Shown here: positions 1-7,674 of the stretch, in pieces | Numbering within the stretch: the stretch's first letter is position 1 | Layout: each line of letters starts with the position of its first letter | Assembly: GCA_900555615.1 (NCBI GenBank) | Contig: USMB01000001.1 | Span: forward strand, 1-64,000 | Length of the DNA: 64,000 bases | Origin: an uncultured Clostridium sp. | Lineage (GTDB): Bacteria > Bacillota > Clostridia > TANB77 > CAG-508 | Direction: 5' to 3' | Notes under the pieces: model-generated | Database searches by the model: none | The model's input: only the letters and a program-made list of their open reading frames with translations | What the model was told of the DNA's origin: nothing | Position numbers and translations under genes: made by a program

Positions 1-54
<54 letters not shown>

Positions 55-56
55 AT

Positions 57-90
57 TAAAACAAACGGGAAATCGTTTGTTTTTTATTTT
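57..90 (+). terminator. Rho-independent terminator after tRNA-Gly
   Basis: The inverted repeat AAAACAAACG / CGTTTGTTTT (57-66 and 74-84) is followed by a T-rich tract. It immediately follows the tRNA and should end that transcript. Confidence 0.75.
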
Positions 91-116
91 TATAATGCAA
101 ATTATAAAAATACCTT

Positions 117-135
117 ACTCATGTAGAACATGAGT
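117..135 (+). promoter_or_regulatory. Leader hairpin before rpsF
   Basis: A 7-bp hairpin ACTCATG / CATGAGT with a 5-nt loop lies about 15 nt upstream of the rpsF ribosome binding site. S6-S18 operons are often autoregulated through leader RNA. I do not see the diagnostic S6:S18 box, so a regulatory role is only inferred from position. Confidence 0.3.
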
Positions 136-161
136 TACATATCCAAGAGGAGGTGAAAATA

Positions 162-440
162 ATGAACAAATACGAGAGTGTTATCATTATTAATCCAGAA
201 GTTGATGAAGCTGGTTTAAAAGCTTTAGAAGAAAAATTCACAGGATTAATCAATGAAAATGGTAAAGTAGAAGAAGTTGTAGATTTAGGAAAAAGAAAAT
301 TAGCTTATGAAATTCAAAAAAACAAAGAAGCATATTATGTACAATTCAATTTTGAATCTAAACCAGAAGCTATTGCAGAATTAGAAAGAATTTACAGAAT
401 AACAGATGAAATATTAAAATTCATCACAATAAAAAAATAA
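162..440 (+). CDS. rpsF: 30S ribosomal protein S6
   Basis: This 92-residue protein matches the usual S6 length and beta-alpha-beta ferredoxin-like pattern. It opens with MNKYESVIIINPEVDE, has the middle block YEIQKNKEAYYVQFNF and ends with RITDEILKFITIKK. S6 binds S18 on the 30S platform. The start is ATG 162 rather than the in-frame GTG 153, because that GTG forms part of the AGGAGGTG ribosome binding site at 148-155. It is the first gene of rpsF-ssb-rpsR, the conserved bacterial order. Confidence 0.95.
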   Translation: MNKYESVIIINPEVDEAGLKALEEKFTGLINENGKVEEVVDLGKRKLAYEIQKNKEAYYVQFNFESKPEAIAELERIYRITDEILKFITIKK

Positions 441-508
441 CGAATAAGAAAAATTAAATTAGGAAACAGTGGGGCCTGAAATAAAGTAGAAAGGTAAAGT
501 GATAAAAT

Positions 509-946
509 ATGAACAAAGTAATTTTAATGGGTAGATTAACAAGAGACCCAGAAGTAAGATATACTCAAACAAACAATACAGTTGTTGCATCATTCTCATT
601 AGCAGTAAACAGAAGATTTGTAAGACAAGGAGAAGAAAGACAAGCAGATTTTATAAATATTGTAGCTTGGAGTAAGTTAGGAGAATTTTGTAGCAAATAC
701 TTTAAGAAAGGTCAACAAGTTGGAATAATTGGAAGAATCCAAACAAGAACATGGGATGATGACCAAGGTCAAAAACACTATGTTACAGAAGTTGTTGCTG
801 AAGAAGCTTATTTTGCTGATAGCAGAAGAGATGGAGAAGCTTCAAGCTCTTCATTCGAAAGTACATTTGGAACAGCAATACCAGGTGGATCAGTTCCTGG
901 AGGAGCAGATTTCGAGGTATCTTCAAGTGACGACCTACCATTTTAG
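509..946 (+). CDS. ssb: Single-stranded DNA-binding protein
   Basis: The 145-residue protein has an N-terminal OB fold of about 105 residues, beginning MNKVILMGRLTRDPEVRYT and containing the block FINIVAWSKLGEFC. A short glycine/serine-rich linker follows. It ends in the acidic tail SSDDLPF, which recruits replication and repair proteins in SSB family members. Its place between rpsF and rpsR is the classical arrangement and supports ssbA rather than a phage or plasmid copy. The Shine-Dalgarno site is weak (AGAAAGGT), so translation may be partly coupled to rpsF. Confidence 0.96.
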   Translation: MNKVILMGRLTRDPEVRYTQTNNTVVASFSLAVNRRFVRQGEERQADFINIVAWSKLGEFCSKYFKKGQQVGIIGRIQTRTWDDDQGQKHYVTEVVAEEAYFADSRRDGEASSSSFESTFGTAIPGGSVPGGADFEVSSSDDLPF

Positions 947-965
947 AACAAGGAGGGGAATTTAA

Positions 966-1253
966 ATGGCAGACAAAAATAAAAAAAGAAATAATAGAAA
1001 TAACAATAATTATGATGATGATTTTAACCCAAAGTTCAGAAAACAAAGAAAAAAAGTTTGTGCATTATGCAATGACAAAAACTTTGAATTAGATTATAAA
1101 AATCCTGAACAATTAAGAAAATTCATCAATGATAAGGGAAAAATATTACCAAGAAGAACAACAGGTGCTTGTGCTAAACATCAAAGAGACATAACACTTG
1201 CTGTTAAGAGAGCTAGACATATTGCAATATTACCATATGCAACAAAAGACTAA
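966..1253 (+). CDS. rpsR: 30S ribosomal protein S18
   Basis: A basic, asparagine-rich N-terminal extension of about 30 residues precedes a canonical S18 core: [19 protein letters not shown], then the RNA-binding block [16 protein letters not shown] and [12 protein letters not shown]. The CxxC pair suggests a zinc-binding (C+) form. A strong AGGAGGGG site lies 8 nt before ATG 966. It is the last gene of the rpsF operon, and the palindrome just downstream could act as its terminator. Confidence 0.96.
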   Translation: MADKNKKRNNRNNNNYDDDFNPKFRKQRKKVCALCNDKNFELDYKNPEQLRKFINDKGKILPRRTTGACAKHQRDITLAVKRARHIAILPYATKD

Positions 1254-1262
1254 TACAAAATG

Positions 1263-1324
1263 GCGAAAATGGGGTCGGAGAATTTTTTCACATTTGCGAA
1301 AAAATTCTCCGACCCCATTTTCGC
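1263..1324. repeat. Palindromic repeat copy 1 (GGGGTCGGAGAAT variant)
   Basis: Perfect 26-nt arms lie at 1263-1288 and 1299-1324 around a 10-nt centre. The core GGGGTCGG is shared with the copies at 9821, 18123 and 25602, but here it continues AGAATTTTTT instead of TCCTTTTTT. Outer flanks GCGAAAAT / ATTTTCGC are also shared with other copies. It lies between the convergent rpsR and sspH-like genes and may serve as a terminator for both. Confidence 0.85.
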
Positions 1325-1339
1325 ATTTTCATATAATTA

Positions 1340-1522
1340 TTAATTATACAAATTTCTTTCATATAAATCATCAATAAAAACATCACGTTCTTCAAAATTA
1401 TCAATAAAGCCAACTTTGGCAATATTATTATTGACTCCTTGAATCCAAACAGGACGTTCATCGAAAAAAATATCTACCTTTTCTTTATTTGTTAAGACTT
1501 CCTTTACTCTATTATACTTCAT
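1340..1522 (-). CDS. sspH: H-type small acid-soluble spore protein
   Basis: The 60-residue protein reads MKYNRVKEVLTNKEKVDIFF, followed by DERPVWIQGV and a C-terminal FEERDVFIDDLYE block. This matches the SASP-H family pattern (short, P-V-W-I-Q motif, D/E-rich C-terminus). SspH proteins are made late in the forespore and sit in the spore core. ATG 1522 is chosen because GAGGTGG lies 5 nt upstream of it on the minus strand; the frame extends further upstream without a site. It supports the host being an endospore former. Confidence 0.8.
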   Translation of the reverse strand: MKYNRVKEVLTNKEKVDIFFDERPVWIQGVNNNIAKVGFIDNFEERDVFIDDLYERNLYN

Positions 1523-1614
1523 AATTACCACCTCAAAATAATTATATACATAAGTATTAAAAATATTCATGAATAATGGACAAGATACAATTATAAAATA
1601 AAACTATAAAATGC

Positions 1615-1643
1615 TTGAAAAACGACAAAGTTATTAGTATAAT
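1615..1643 (+). promoter_or_regulatory. SigA-type promoter of the nucleoside kinase gene
   Basis: TTGAAA (1615-1620), a 17-nt spacer and TATAAT (1638-1643) lie about 35 nt upstream of the TTG start at 1682. Confidence 0.75.
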
Positions 1644-1681
1644 AGAAAATGTTAAAAGACGTTTAGAGAGGATGAGGAAAA

Positions 1682-3283
1682 TTGAAAGAAAAAATATCAG
1701 AATTATATAAGGAACAAATAGAAAAAAGTGAATATCCAGTTGTGGGAGCAATTGTAGATAATGAATATAAAAGTTTAGACGAAGAATTAAATGGAAATGA
1801 GAGAGTAGAATTAATAACAATAAATTCTAAAGAAGGAATGAAAATATACAGAAGAACATTAACATATATAATGGGAAAGGCATTTTGGCATCTATATCCA
1901 GAAGCACATGTAATTGTTAATTACCAACTTTCAAATGCAATGTATTGTAACATAGAAAATATGGAAGTAACTCATGAAATGTTAGAAAAAGTAAAAGCAG
2001 AAATGCAAGAAATCATTGAAAAGAATTTGAAGATAGAAAAAATGGTAATGACAAGAGAAGAAGCTGAAAAATTCTATCAAGAAACAAATTCAGCAAAAGG
2101 AAGATTACAATTTGACTTAGAAGAAAGACAAAATATTAATATGTATTATTGTGATGAATATTATAATTATATTTATGAGATAATAGCAACACATACAGGA
2201 ATAACTAAAATTTTTGATTTACAAAAATATAGTGATGGATTTTTGTTGAGATATCCAAGTTCAAAAAATGTAAATGTTTTACCAGAATTTCAAGAGACAA
2301 AAAAATTATTATGGGCATTACAAGAATATGAGACAATCTACAAAGTTTTGAATGTAGGTACAGTATACAGATTAAACAAAGCTGTAGAAGAGAATAGTAT
2401 AAAATATTTAATCTTATTATCAGAAGCTTTACATGAAAAAAAGATTTCTCAAATTGCAGATAAAATTGCAGCTAGAAAAGGCGTAAAAATGATATTAATA
2501 GCAGGCCCATCATCTTCTGGAAAGACAACATTTGCACAAAGATTAGGCATACAATTAAAAATAAATGGTCTAAGACCTGTAACAATTTCTGTAGACAATT
2601 ATTTTGTTGAAAGAAAAGATACTCCATTAAATGAAAAGGGAGAATATGATTTTGAAAGTATTAATGCAATTGATATAGACTTATTTAATAAGCATTTGTT
2701 GGCTCTTTTGAATGGCGAAGAAGTTGAAATGCCTGAATTTGATTTTCAAGAGGGAACTAAAAAGTATAATGGAAATAAAATAAAATTAGGAAAAGATGAT
2801 GTTCTTGTAATTGAAGGAATTCATTGCTTAAATGATAAGCTAACAGAAAGGATTCCTCAAGACCAAAAGTACAAGATTTATATAAGTGCATTAACAGTTC
2901 TTAACATGGATGCAATTAATAGAATTTCTACAACAGATACTAGATTAATTAGAAGAATGGCAAGAGACAGCAAATTTAGAGGATATACGGCTCAAAATAC
3001 AATTTCTACTTGGGATAATGTAAATAGAGGAGAAGAAAAAAATATATTCCCATACCAAGAACAAGCAGACAGTATATTTAACACATCACTTATATATGAA
3101 CTAGGTGTTCTAAAAGATGATGTAGTTCCATTGTTAGAAAAGATCACAAGAGATGAACCTGAATTTGCAGAGGCACAAAGATTGCTAGAAATATTACGCT
3201 ATTTTAAGTCAATTCCAAAAGATATGGTTCCATCTAATTCTTTATTAAGAGAATTTTTAGGTGGAGGAGATTTTAAAGGATAA
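1682..3283 (+). CDS. Nucleoside (uridine) kinase with N-terminal TGS/ThrRS-like region
   Basis: The 533-residue protein has an N-terminal half resembling the TGS and threonyl-tRNA-synthetase editing-like region found in a clostridial uridine-kinase-like family (IYRRTLTYIMGKAFWHLYPEA). The C-terminal half is a phosphoribulokinase/uridine-kinase P-loop domain, with Walker A GPSSSGKTT near residue 275, the block SVDNYFVERKDTP and a following VIEGIHCLN. It is predicted to phosphorylate a nucleoside with ATP; the exact substrate is not readable. The start is TTG 1682 behind GAGGATGAGG. The 20-nt gap to the next gene suggests co-transcription with the RNHCP protein. Confidence 0.8.
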   Translation: MKEKISELYKEQIEKSEYPVVGAIVDNEYKSLDEELNGNERVELITINSKEGMKIYRRTLTYIMGKAFWHLYPEAHVIVNYQLSNAMYCNIENMEVTHEMLEKVKAEMQEIIEKNLKIEKMVMTREEAEKFYQETNSAKGRLQFDLEERQNINMYYCDEYYNYIYEIIATHTGITKIFDLQKYSDGFLLRYPSSKNVNVLPEFQETKKLLWALQEYETIYKVLNVGTVYRLNKAVEENSIKYLILLSEALHEKKISQIADKIAARKGVKMILIAGPSSSGKTTFAQRLGIQLKINGLRPVTISVDNYFVERKDTPLNEKGEYDFESINAIDIDLFNKHLLALLNGEEVEMPEFDFQEGTKKYNGNKIKLGKDDVLVIEGIHCLNDKLTERIPQDQKYKIYISALTVLNMDAINRISTTDTRLIRRMARDSKFRGYTAQNTISTWDNVNRGEEKNIFPYQEQADSIFNTSLIYELGVLKDDVVPLLEKITRDEPEFAEAQRLLEILRYFKSIPKDMVPSNSLLREFLGGGDFKG

Positions 3284-3302
3284 ACATAATTGGAGGCATA
3301 AA

Positions 3303-3620
3303 GTGTTAGAAAAAAGTAAATTTACAAAAATAGATGAAGAATTTATTTGTGAAAATTGTGGTAAGAAAGTTCCTAAGCTAGGTTATACTAGCAGGAACCA
3401 TTGCCCATATTGTTTACATTCAAAACATTTGGATATAAATCCAGGAGATAGGGCAGAAACATGCCATGGCATATTAGAACCTATTGGATTGGAAACAAAC
3501 TCTAAAAAAGGGTATATAATTGTTTTTAAATGTAAGAAATGTGGTGCAATAAGAAGGAATAAAGTGGCAGAAGATGATAACATGGATTTGATTATTAAAT
3601 TGAGTGCAAAACATATTTAA
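3303..3620 (+). CDS. RNHCP domain protein (zinc ribbon)
   Basis: The 105-residue protein carries three CxxC pairs (FICENCGKK, HCPYC, FKCKKCG) and the signature string RNHCPYCLHSKHLD that names the RNHCP family. That family is uncharacterised and probably binds nucleic acid or metal. GTG 3303 is preferred because GGAGG lies 6 nt upstream. The alternative GTG at 3261 overlaps the kinase end and has no site. It is translated directly after the kinase and ends at the terminator at 3631. Confidence 0.75.
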   Translation: MLEKSKFTKIDEEFICENCGKKVPKLGYTSRNHCPYCLHSKHLDINPGDRAETCHGILEPIGLETNSKKGYIIVFKCKKCGAIRRNKVAEDDNMDLIIKLSAKHI

Positions 3621-3630
3621 GATAAAATAA

Positions 3631-3660
3631 AAAAACGCTTTTGATTCAAGCGTTTTTTTA
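3631..3660. terminator. Bidirectional terminator between RNHCP gene and rpmB
   Basis: AAACGCTT / AAGCGTTT (3634-3641 and 3649-3656) is flanked by A and T runs on both sides, so it can end transcripts from either direction. The rpmB stop codon lies right at its edge. Confidence 0.8.
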
Positions 3661-3861
3661 TTATTGTGCTCTTTTTACTTTTCCATTTTTTAAACATTTA
3701 GCACATACATGGATTCTTTTTATTTCTCCATCAACATCAGCTTTTACTGTTCTTAAGTTTGGCTTCCAAGTACGTGGAGCTCTTTTACTGATATGAGAAC
3801 GTGTTATACTTAATTTATTTCCATGAATAGCTGTTTTTTCACAAATTTCACATTTTGCCAT
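3661..3861 (-). CDS. rpmB: 50S ribosomal protein L28
   Basis: This is a 66-residue L28 with MAKCEICEKTAIHGNKLS, the KRAPRTWKPNLRTV block and a C-terminal VCAKCLKNGKVKRA. Two CxxC pairs mark the zinc-binding C+ paralogue. ATG 3861 follows AGGAGGTG with a 9-nt spacing; the upstream in-frame GTG belongs to that Shine-Dalgarno sequence. It is monocistronic between a promoter at 3908-3936 and the terminator at 3631. Confidence 0.96.
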   Translation of the reverse strand: MAKCEICEKTAIHGNKLSITRSHISKRAPRTWKPNLRTVKADVDGEIKRIHVCAKCLKNGKVKRAQ

Positions 3862-3907
3862 GATTAAATGCACCTCCTATTTAAAATAATAAACATGACT
3901 ATTAACT

Positions 3908-3936
3908 AGTTTACCATAGAATTTGGAAAAATACAA
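3908..3936 (-). promoter_or_regulatory. Probable rpmB promoter
   Basis: On the minus strand TTGTAT (3936-3931), a 17-nt spacer and TAAACT (3913-3908) lie about 45 nt before the rpmB start. Both hexamers are imperfect. Confidence 0.4.
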
Positions 3937-3954
3937 GAGTTTTTTGCAAAAAAG

Positions 3955-5181
3955 TTAGTTTCTTGATAAATTAAACCAAATGCTAAATATGTTTTTAGTG
4001 ATGTTTAAAAATCCCGATTTTTCTATTGAATTTTCTGCTACAAGATTAGTTCTTAATAGAACATTTCCATTCATTGAATATGTTATAGTTCCAAGGATTT
4101 GACCTTTATCAACAGGAGCTTGAATTGAATCATTTAAATTAATTTCATAAGTTATATTTGATTCTTCTCCCTTTTTTATAAGAAGAGAAGGAGAGGTTTC
4201 ATAAACAGCATTTACTTCATTTTGAACGCCTTTATTAACAGAAATAGATTTTACTACATCTCCTTGAACTGCAAAAGTTTTATATGAAAAATTACTGAAA
4301 CCATAATCTAGTAAACTAGTAGCATTGCTAAAACGTTTAGCGGCTGTTGGAGCTTTCATAACAACAGCAATTAAAGATAATCCATCACGCGTTGCAGAAG
4401 CGGAAAGATTATACAATGCAAGTGAAGTAGAACCTGTTTTTAAACCAGTACATCCAGCATAATTTCTAACTAATTTATTTGTATTTGAAAGGGAAGATTT
4501 TCCATCTCTTAAAGTATCTGTCCAAATTGTTGTGTATTCTGTTATTTTAGGATGTTTAGTTAACAATTCTCTAGACATTAAGGCAATATCGTATGCAGAA
4601 GTTAGATGGTCATCTTCATCTAATCCATGGCAATTTTTGAATGTAGTATCATTCATTCCTAATTCTTTGGCTTTATCATTCATCATCTGAACAAAACCTT
4701 CTTCAGTGCCTCCAAGATATTCGGCGAGAGCCACTACACAATCATTTGCACTAACTACACAAATTGCTTTTAACATATCATTAACACTTAAAGTTTCTGT
4801 GGTATCAAGCCAAATTTGTGAACCACCCATGCTTGCAGCATTGCTACTACATGGAATTTGGGTATCAAGTGTGATTTTTCCACTGTCTAATGCTTCCATA
4901 ATAAGTAAAAGACTCATGACTTTTGTTACACTTGCTGGATGTAATTTTTCATGAACATTGTATCCATATAATATTTGACCACTATTTTGCTCAATTAAAA
5001 TTGTAGCTCCTGCATCTAAATTTAAAAAATTATTATCTAAAATTTCTCCACTTTCAGTAAGGGAGGAAGAAGTTTCAACAACTTTATCTAAAACAGACCA
5101 AGTGTACTCTTCTGAAAAAGCATAGCATACAGAAGTGCTAAAAATAAATATTAATATAATTGAAATAAAAAATTTTTTCAT
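3955..5181 (-). CDS. dacF: D-alanyl-D-alanine carboxypeptidase (DacF-like penicillin-binding protein)
   Basis: This is a 408-residue secreted serine DD-peptidase of the S11 family. A signal peptide covers about the first 21 residues (MKKFFISIILIFIFSTSVCYA). The catalytic SxxK is S84-V-T-K87, SxN is SANDC near residue 147, and the third motif is LKTGST near residue 245. The C-terminal beta domain ends in an amphipathic helix (NITKNIFSIWFNLSRN) that can bind the membrane. It trims the terminal D-Ala of peptidoglycan stem peptides, and DacF/DacB relatives act on spore cortex. The start is set by GGAGGG 3 nt upstream. It is divergent from the hydrolase at 5352. Confidence 0.9.
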   Translation of the reverse strand: MKKFFISIILIFIFSTSVCYAFSEEYTWSVLDKVVETSSSLTESGEILDNNFLNLDAGATILIEQNSGQILYGYNVHEKLHPASVTKVMSLLLIMEALDSGKITLDTQIPCSSNAASMGGSQIWLDTTETLSVNDMLKAICVVSANDCVVALAEYLGGTEEGFVQMMNDKAKELGMNDTTFKNCHGLDEDDHLTSAYDIALMSRELLTKHPKITEYTTIWTDTLRDGKSSLSNTNKLVRNYAGCTGLKTGSTSLALYNLSASATRDGLSLIAVVMKAPTAAKRFSNATSLLDYGFSNFSYKTFAVQGDVVKSISVNKGVQNEVNAVYETSPSLLIKKGEESNITYEINLNDSIQAPVDKGQILGTITYSMNGNVLLRTNLVAENSIEKSGFLNITKNIFSIWFNLSRN

Positions 5182-5285
5182 ATGCCCTCCGAATTTAAAA
5201 CCGATTTTTTTACTTTTACAATTATATGCACTTATATCAATAAAAATTCAAAATAAAAAAACTTTCGGGAAATTTTTACGTAAAT

Positions 5286-5314
5286 TTGACATAAATAGTT
5301 AAAAGTAGTATAAT
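5286..5314 (+). promoter_or_regulatory. Consensus promoter of the secreted hydrolase
   Basis: TTGACA (5286-5291), a 17-nt spacer and TATAAT (5309-5314) match both hexamers perfectly. They lie about 40 nt before ATG 5352. Confidence 0.88.
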
Positions 5315-5351
5315 TAAATTAGCAGATATGCTAAGATAGGAGGTATTTAAT

Positions 5352-6710
5352 ATGAATAGTAAAATTTTAAAACATATTAAAAAAGTTATTATTGCATTAG
5401 CAATAATGGTATTATGTGGTACAAATACCGCATGTGCATTTTCGTTTGGAGGAACGAGCAATACAGGAAAAACTAATAGCTCAATAATGAGTTTAATTGA
5501 GATGCTACGTAAATTTAAGAAAGACGAATATACATTATCAGATTTTGAGATTGATCTAGAAAAAATGAAAAAGACAGGTGATATTGATGTTGAAAAGATC
5601 GAAGAATTATTTGACAAACTTCCAAATAGCACAGAAAAGAGCATGTTACAACCATCAATAGAAATGTTTTCAAATATTTCAGATACAAGTGCAATTAAAG
5701 GAATTGATGTAAAAGGACTTTTAAGCAAACTTTTAGAGACACTTATCAATGCAGTTAAGTCACTTGTAAGTGGAATAGGTGGAAGCAGTAGTTCTTTACC
5801 AGTTGAACCAACATCAGTAAATATGACTGCAAAAACAGCAGTAGAATTTGCTGGAAAAGATTATGCTGTAAACTTACATGCAAGTGTTTATAAACATGTA
5901 GATGCAAATGGAAATCCGGATTCAAATAAATGGGTATTATTACTACATCCAAATAGCTATAATGGAGCGAAGATAGCGGGAATAGTTGGACCATTCTATT
6001 ACGAAAAAGGATATAACATTTTTGCACCAGATTTAAGAGGTGCAGGAGATAGCGAAGGAGAAACTTCATTAGGATTTTTGGACAGTCTTGATGCATATGA
6101 TTGGTTAACTAAATTGAACAATGAATATGACACAGAAGAGGTTATTGTACATGGTATATCATTAGGAGCAGCAACAACTAACTTCTTATCAGGAATTGAT
6201 CAATTTATGAACAATGGACCAGTAAAAATGAATACTACAATTAAACCTATACGTGAATTAAAAGTAATTGGTTTAGTTGAAGATTGTGGATATACTGATA
6301 TGGAGCAGTTTTCAAGTAAGAGTTCTTTGATAGGCATGGGAATAGGATTAACAGAAGAAAATTATGATTACTATCATTTAGCTACAAATAGTTTAAAATA
6401 CTGTGATCTTCCAATTTTAATAATACATGGAACAAAAGACATCATTGTAAAAGTAGAAAATGCTGACACAGTAAAAAATACAGTAAAAGGTTATGCTGAA
6501 CAATGGTTAGTAGAAGGAAAAAATCATGCATTTATAATAATGGGACAAGAGGAAGAAGCATATGAAGCACATGTACATGATTTTATAGATAGATGCGAAA
6601 ACAAAGATACACAAATCAATCTACCACAAGTATCAGAAGAAAATAATACAGACACAGAGAAAGGAACGCAAAGTTTCTTAGAAAAATTAATTAATGCATT
6701 AAAAAAATAA
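5352..6710 (+). CDS. Secreted alpha/beta hydrolase
   Basis: The 452-residue protein has a signal peptide (KVIIALAIMVLCGTNTACA), so it is exported. A helical, low-complexity stretch of about 110 residues and a serine-rich linker follow. An alpha/beta-hydrolase domain starts near residue 155. The nucleophile elbow is HGISLG near residue 270, the acid is the Asp in HGTKDIIV near 362, and the catalytic His is in GKNHAF near 392. The oxyanion region is LLLHPNSYNG. The substrate is unknown; esterase or peptidase-like acylaminoacyl hydrolase activity is possible. The C-terminal tail is acidic and ends in a short amphipathic helix. It is monocistronic, with AGGAGGT before ATG 5352. Confidence 0.8.
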   Translation: MNSKILKHIKKVIIALAIMVLCGTNTACAFSFGGTSNTGKTNSSIMSLIEMLRKFKKDEYTLSDFEIDLEKMKKTGDIDVEKIEELFDKLPNSTEKSMLQPSIEMFSNISDTSAIKGIDVKGLLSKLLETLINAVKSLVSGIGGSSSSLPVEPTSVNMTAKTAVEFAGKDYAVNLHASVYKHVDANGNPDSNKWVLLLHPNSYNGAKIAGIVGPFYYEKGYNIFAPDLRGAGDSEGETSLGFLDSLDAYDWLTKLNNEYDTEEVIVHGISLGAATTNFLSGIDQFMNNGPVKMNTTIKPIRELKVIGLVEDCGYTDMEQFSSKSSLIGMGIGLTEENYDYYHLATNSLKYCDLPILIIHGTKDIIVKVENADTVKNTVKGYAEQWLVEGKNHAFIIMGQEEEAYEAHVHDFIDRCENKDTQINLPQVSEENNTDTEKGTQSFLEKLINALKK

Positions 6711-6748
6711 AGATTTACTGATTATCAATAATTATAAAATTTAAAAAG

Positions 6749-6780
6749 GGTGTCCTGTGAAGAACAGGATACCTTCTTCT
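6749..6780 (+). terminator. Terminator after the secreted hydrolase
   Basis: GGTGTCCTG / CAGGATACC (6749-6757 and 6765-6773) is a 9-bp stem with one G-T pair, followed by a T-rich tract. Confidence 0.7.
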
Positions 6781-6804
6781 TGTATAATAAATATGGCTAG
6801 CTAA

Positions 6805-7434
6805 TTAATATAATAGAGTAATTTTGCTACCGTTTTTTTTTATAAAACCTTCATCTATAAGTAATTTAAGTTCTCTCATCATAGCACTTCTATCAACACT
6901 TAAAAAATCTGCCAAATCTGTATAAGAATATGGCAAAGTAAAAGTTTTACGTAAAGATCCTTTGGAAAGAATTTCAAAATAAGAAAGAATTTTACTTCTA
7001 GTATTTCTTTTTGTAAGTATTTCGATACGCAAATTTAATTCAACGATTTTACTTAAAAAGAGTTCACTTAAACTACTAGTAAGAGTTTTGTGGAAATCGC
7101 AGTTACGCCTACATTTTGTAAATAAAGTATCATACGTAAAAAATAATATTTCAGAATTTTTACGAGCAATTGCAAATAGTTCATTATTAGTATTTGCTGG
7201 AAAGAATACTTCACCAAAAATATCATCATCAACGAAATGACCAATAATAGTTTTATTTCCATTAAAATCATATCTAATTAAATCTACTTCGCCTGATAAA
7301 ACAATGCATATTTGATTACGCTTTTCAATATATGTGGTTACAGTTTCACCTTTTATAAATTTTTTTGTTTGAACTCTATTACAATCATGTTTGAAAATTT
7401 TTATAAAATTTTTTTTATCGAAATTAGTATCCAT
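6805..7434 (-). CDS. Crp/Fnr family transcriptional regulator
   Basis: The 209-residue protein has an N-terminal cyclic-nucleotide-binding-like beta roll at about residues 20-115 (VLSGEVDLIRYDFNG, DDDIFGEVFF). A long helix and a winged helix-turn-helix follow, YTDLADFLSVDRSAMMREL near the C-terminus. I see no N-terminal four-cysteine Fe-S cluster, so the signal may be something other than oxygen. ATG 7434 is chosen because GGAGG lies 8 nt upstream; the frame extends 19 codons further without a site. It is divergent from nrdD, with an Fnr-like palindrome between them. Confidence 0.85.
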   Translation of the reverse strand: MDTNFDKKNFIKIFKHDCNRVQTKKFIKGETVTTYIEKRNQICIVLSGEVDLIRYDFNGNKTIIGHFVDDDIFGEVFFPANTNNELFAIARKNSEILFFTYDTLFTKCRRNCDFHKTLTSSLSELFLSKIVELNLRIEILTKRNTRSKILSYFEILSKGSLRKTFTLPYSYTDLADFLSVDRSAMMRELKLLIDEGFIKKNGSKITLLY

Positions 7435-7495
7435 AAAAATAACCTCCAAATTATCAAAATCTTGTGCTTCACAACTTACAGAATTCGACATAATT

Positions 7496-7501
7496 ATTAT
7501 A
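7496..7501 (-). promoter_or_regulatory. -10 element for the Crp/Fnr gene
   Basis: TATAAT on the minus strand has no good -35 at the proper distance. The palindrome at 7542-7557 would be centred about 60 nt upstream of the start point, a typical class I activator distance. Confidence 0.45.
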
Positions 7502-7541
7502 CTGAAAATTATGAAATTCTAAAACAATTATATTTCATTTT

Positions 7542-7557
7542 TGTTGCATTTGCAACA
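7542..7557. promoter_or_regulatory. Palindromic operator, probable Crp/Fnr site
   Basis: TGTTGCA-TT-TGCAACA has perfect 7-bp arms around a 2-nt centre. It lies in the intergenic region between a Crp/Fnr gene and nrdD. Its centre (7549.5) is about 41 nt upstream of the start point predicted from the nrdD -10 at 7578, the class II position for this family. Confidence 0.6.
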
Positions 7558-7577
7558 GTTTTTTTAAAATTTAAATG

Positions 7578-7583
7578 TATAAT
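7578..7583 (+). promoter_or_regulatory. -10 element of nrdD promoter
   Basis: TATAAT at 7578-7583 lacks a recognisable -35 (ACAGTT at the 17-nt spacing). This fits activator-dependent initiation from the palindrome at 7542. A long 5' leader of about 85 nt precedes the gene. Confidence 0.5.
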
Positions 7584-7674
7584 AAGTACATACAAATCAA
7601 ACACAAGATGTTAACAAAGAACGTGAAAAACGGCTTTGCTCAAGGGTTTGTACTGAAGAAAGGAATGGGGTAAG

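Noticed and set aside
7312..7614. 100-codon plus-strand frame over the Crp/Fnr gene
   Set aside because: It is antisense to a good gene, Phe/Tyr/Ile-rich by base composition, with no ribosome binding site.
7601..7616. NrdR box upstream of nrdD (ACACAAGATGTTAACA)
   Set aside because: Only the left half resembles the NrdR consensus, there is no second box at the usual helical spacing, and it lies downstream of the -10.
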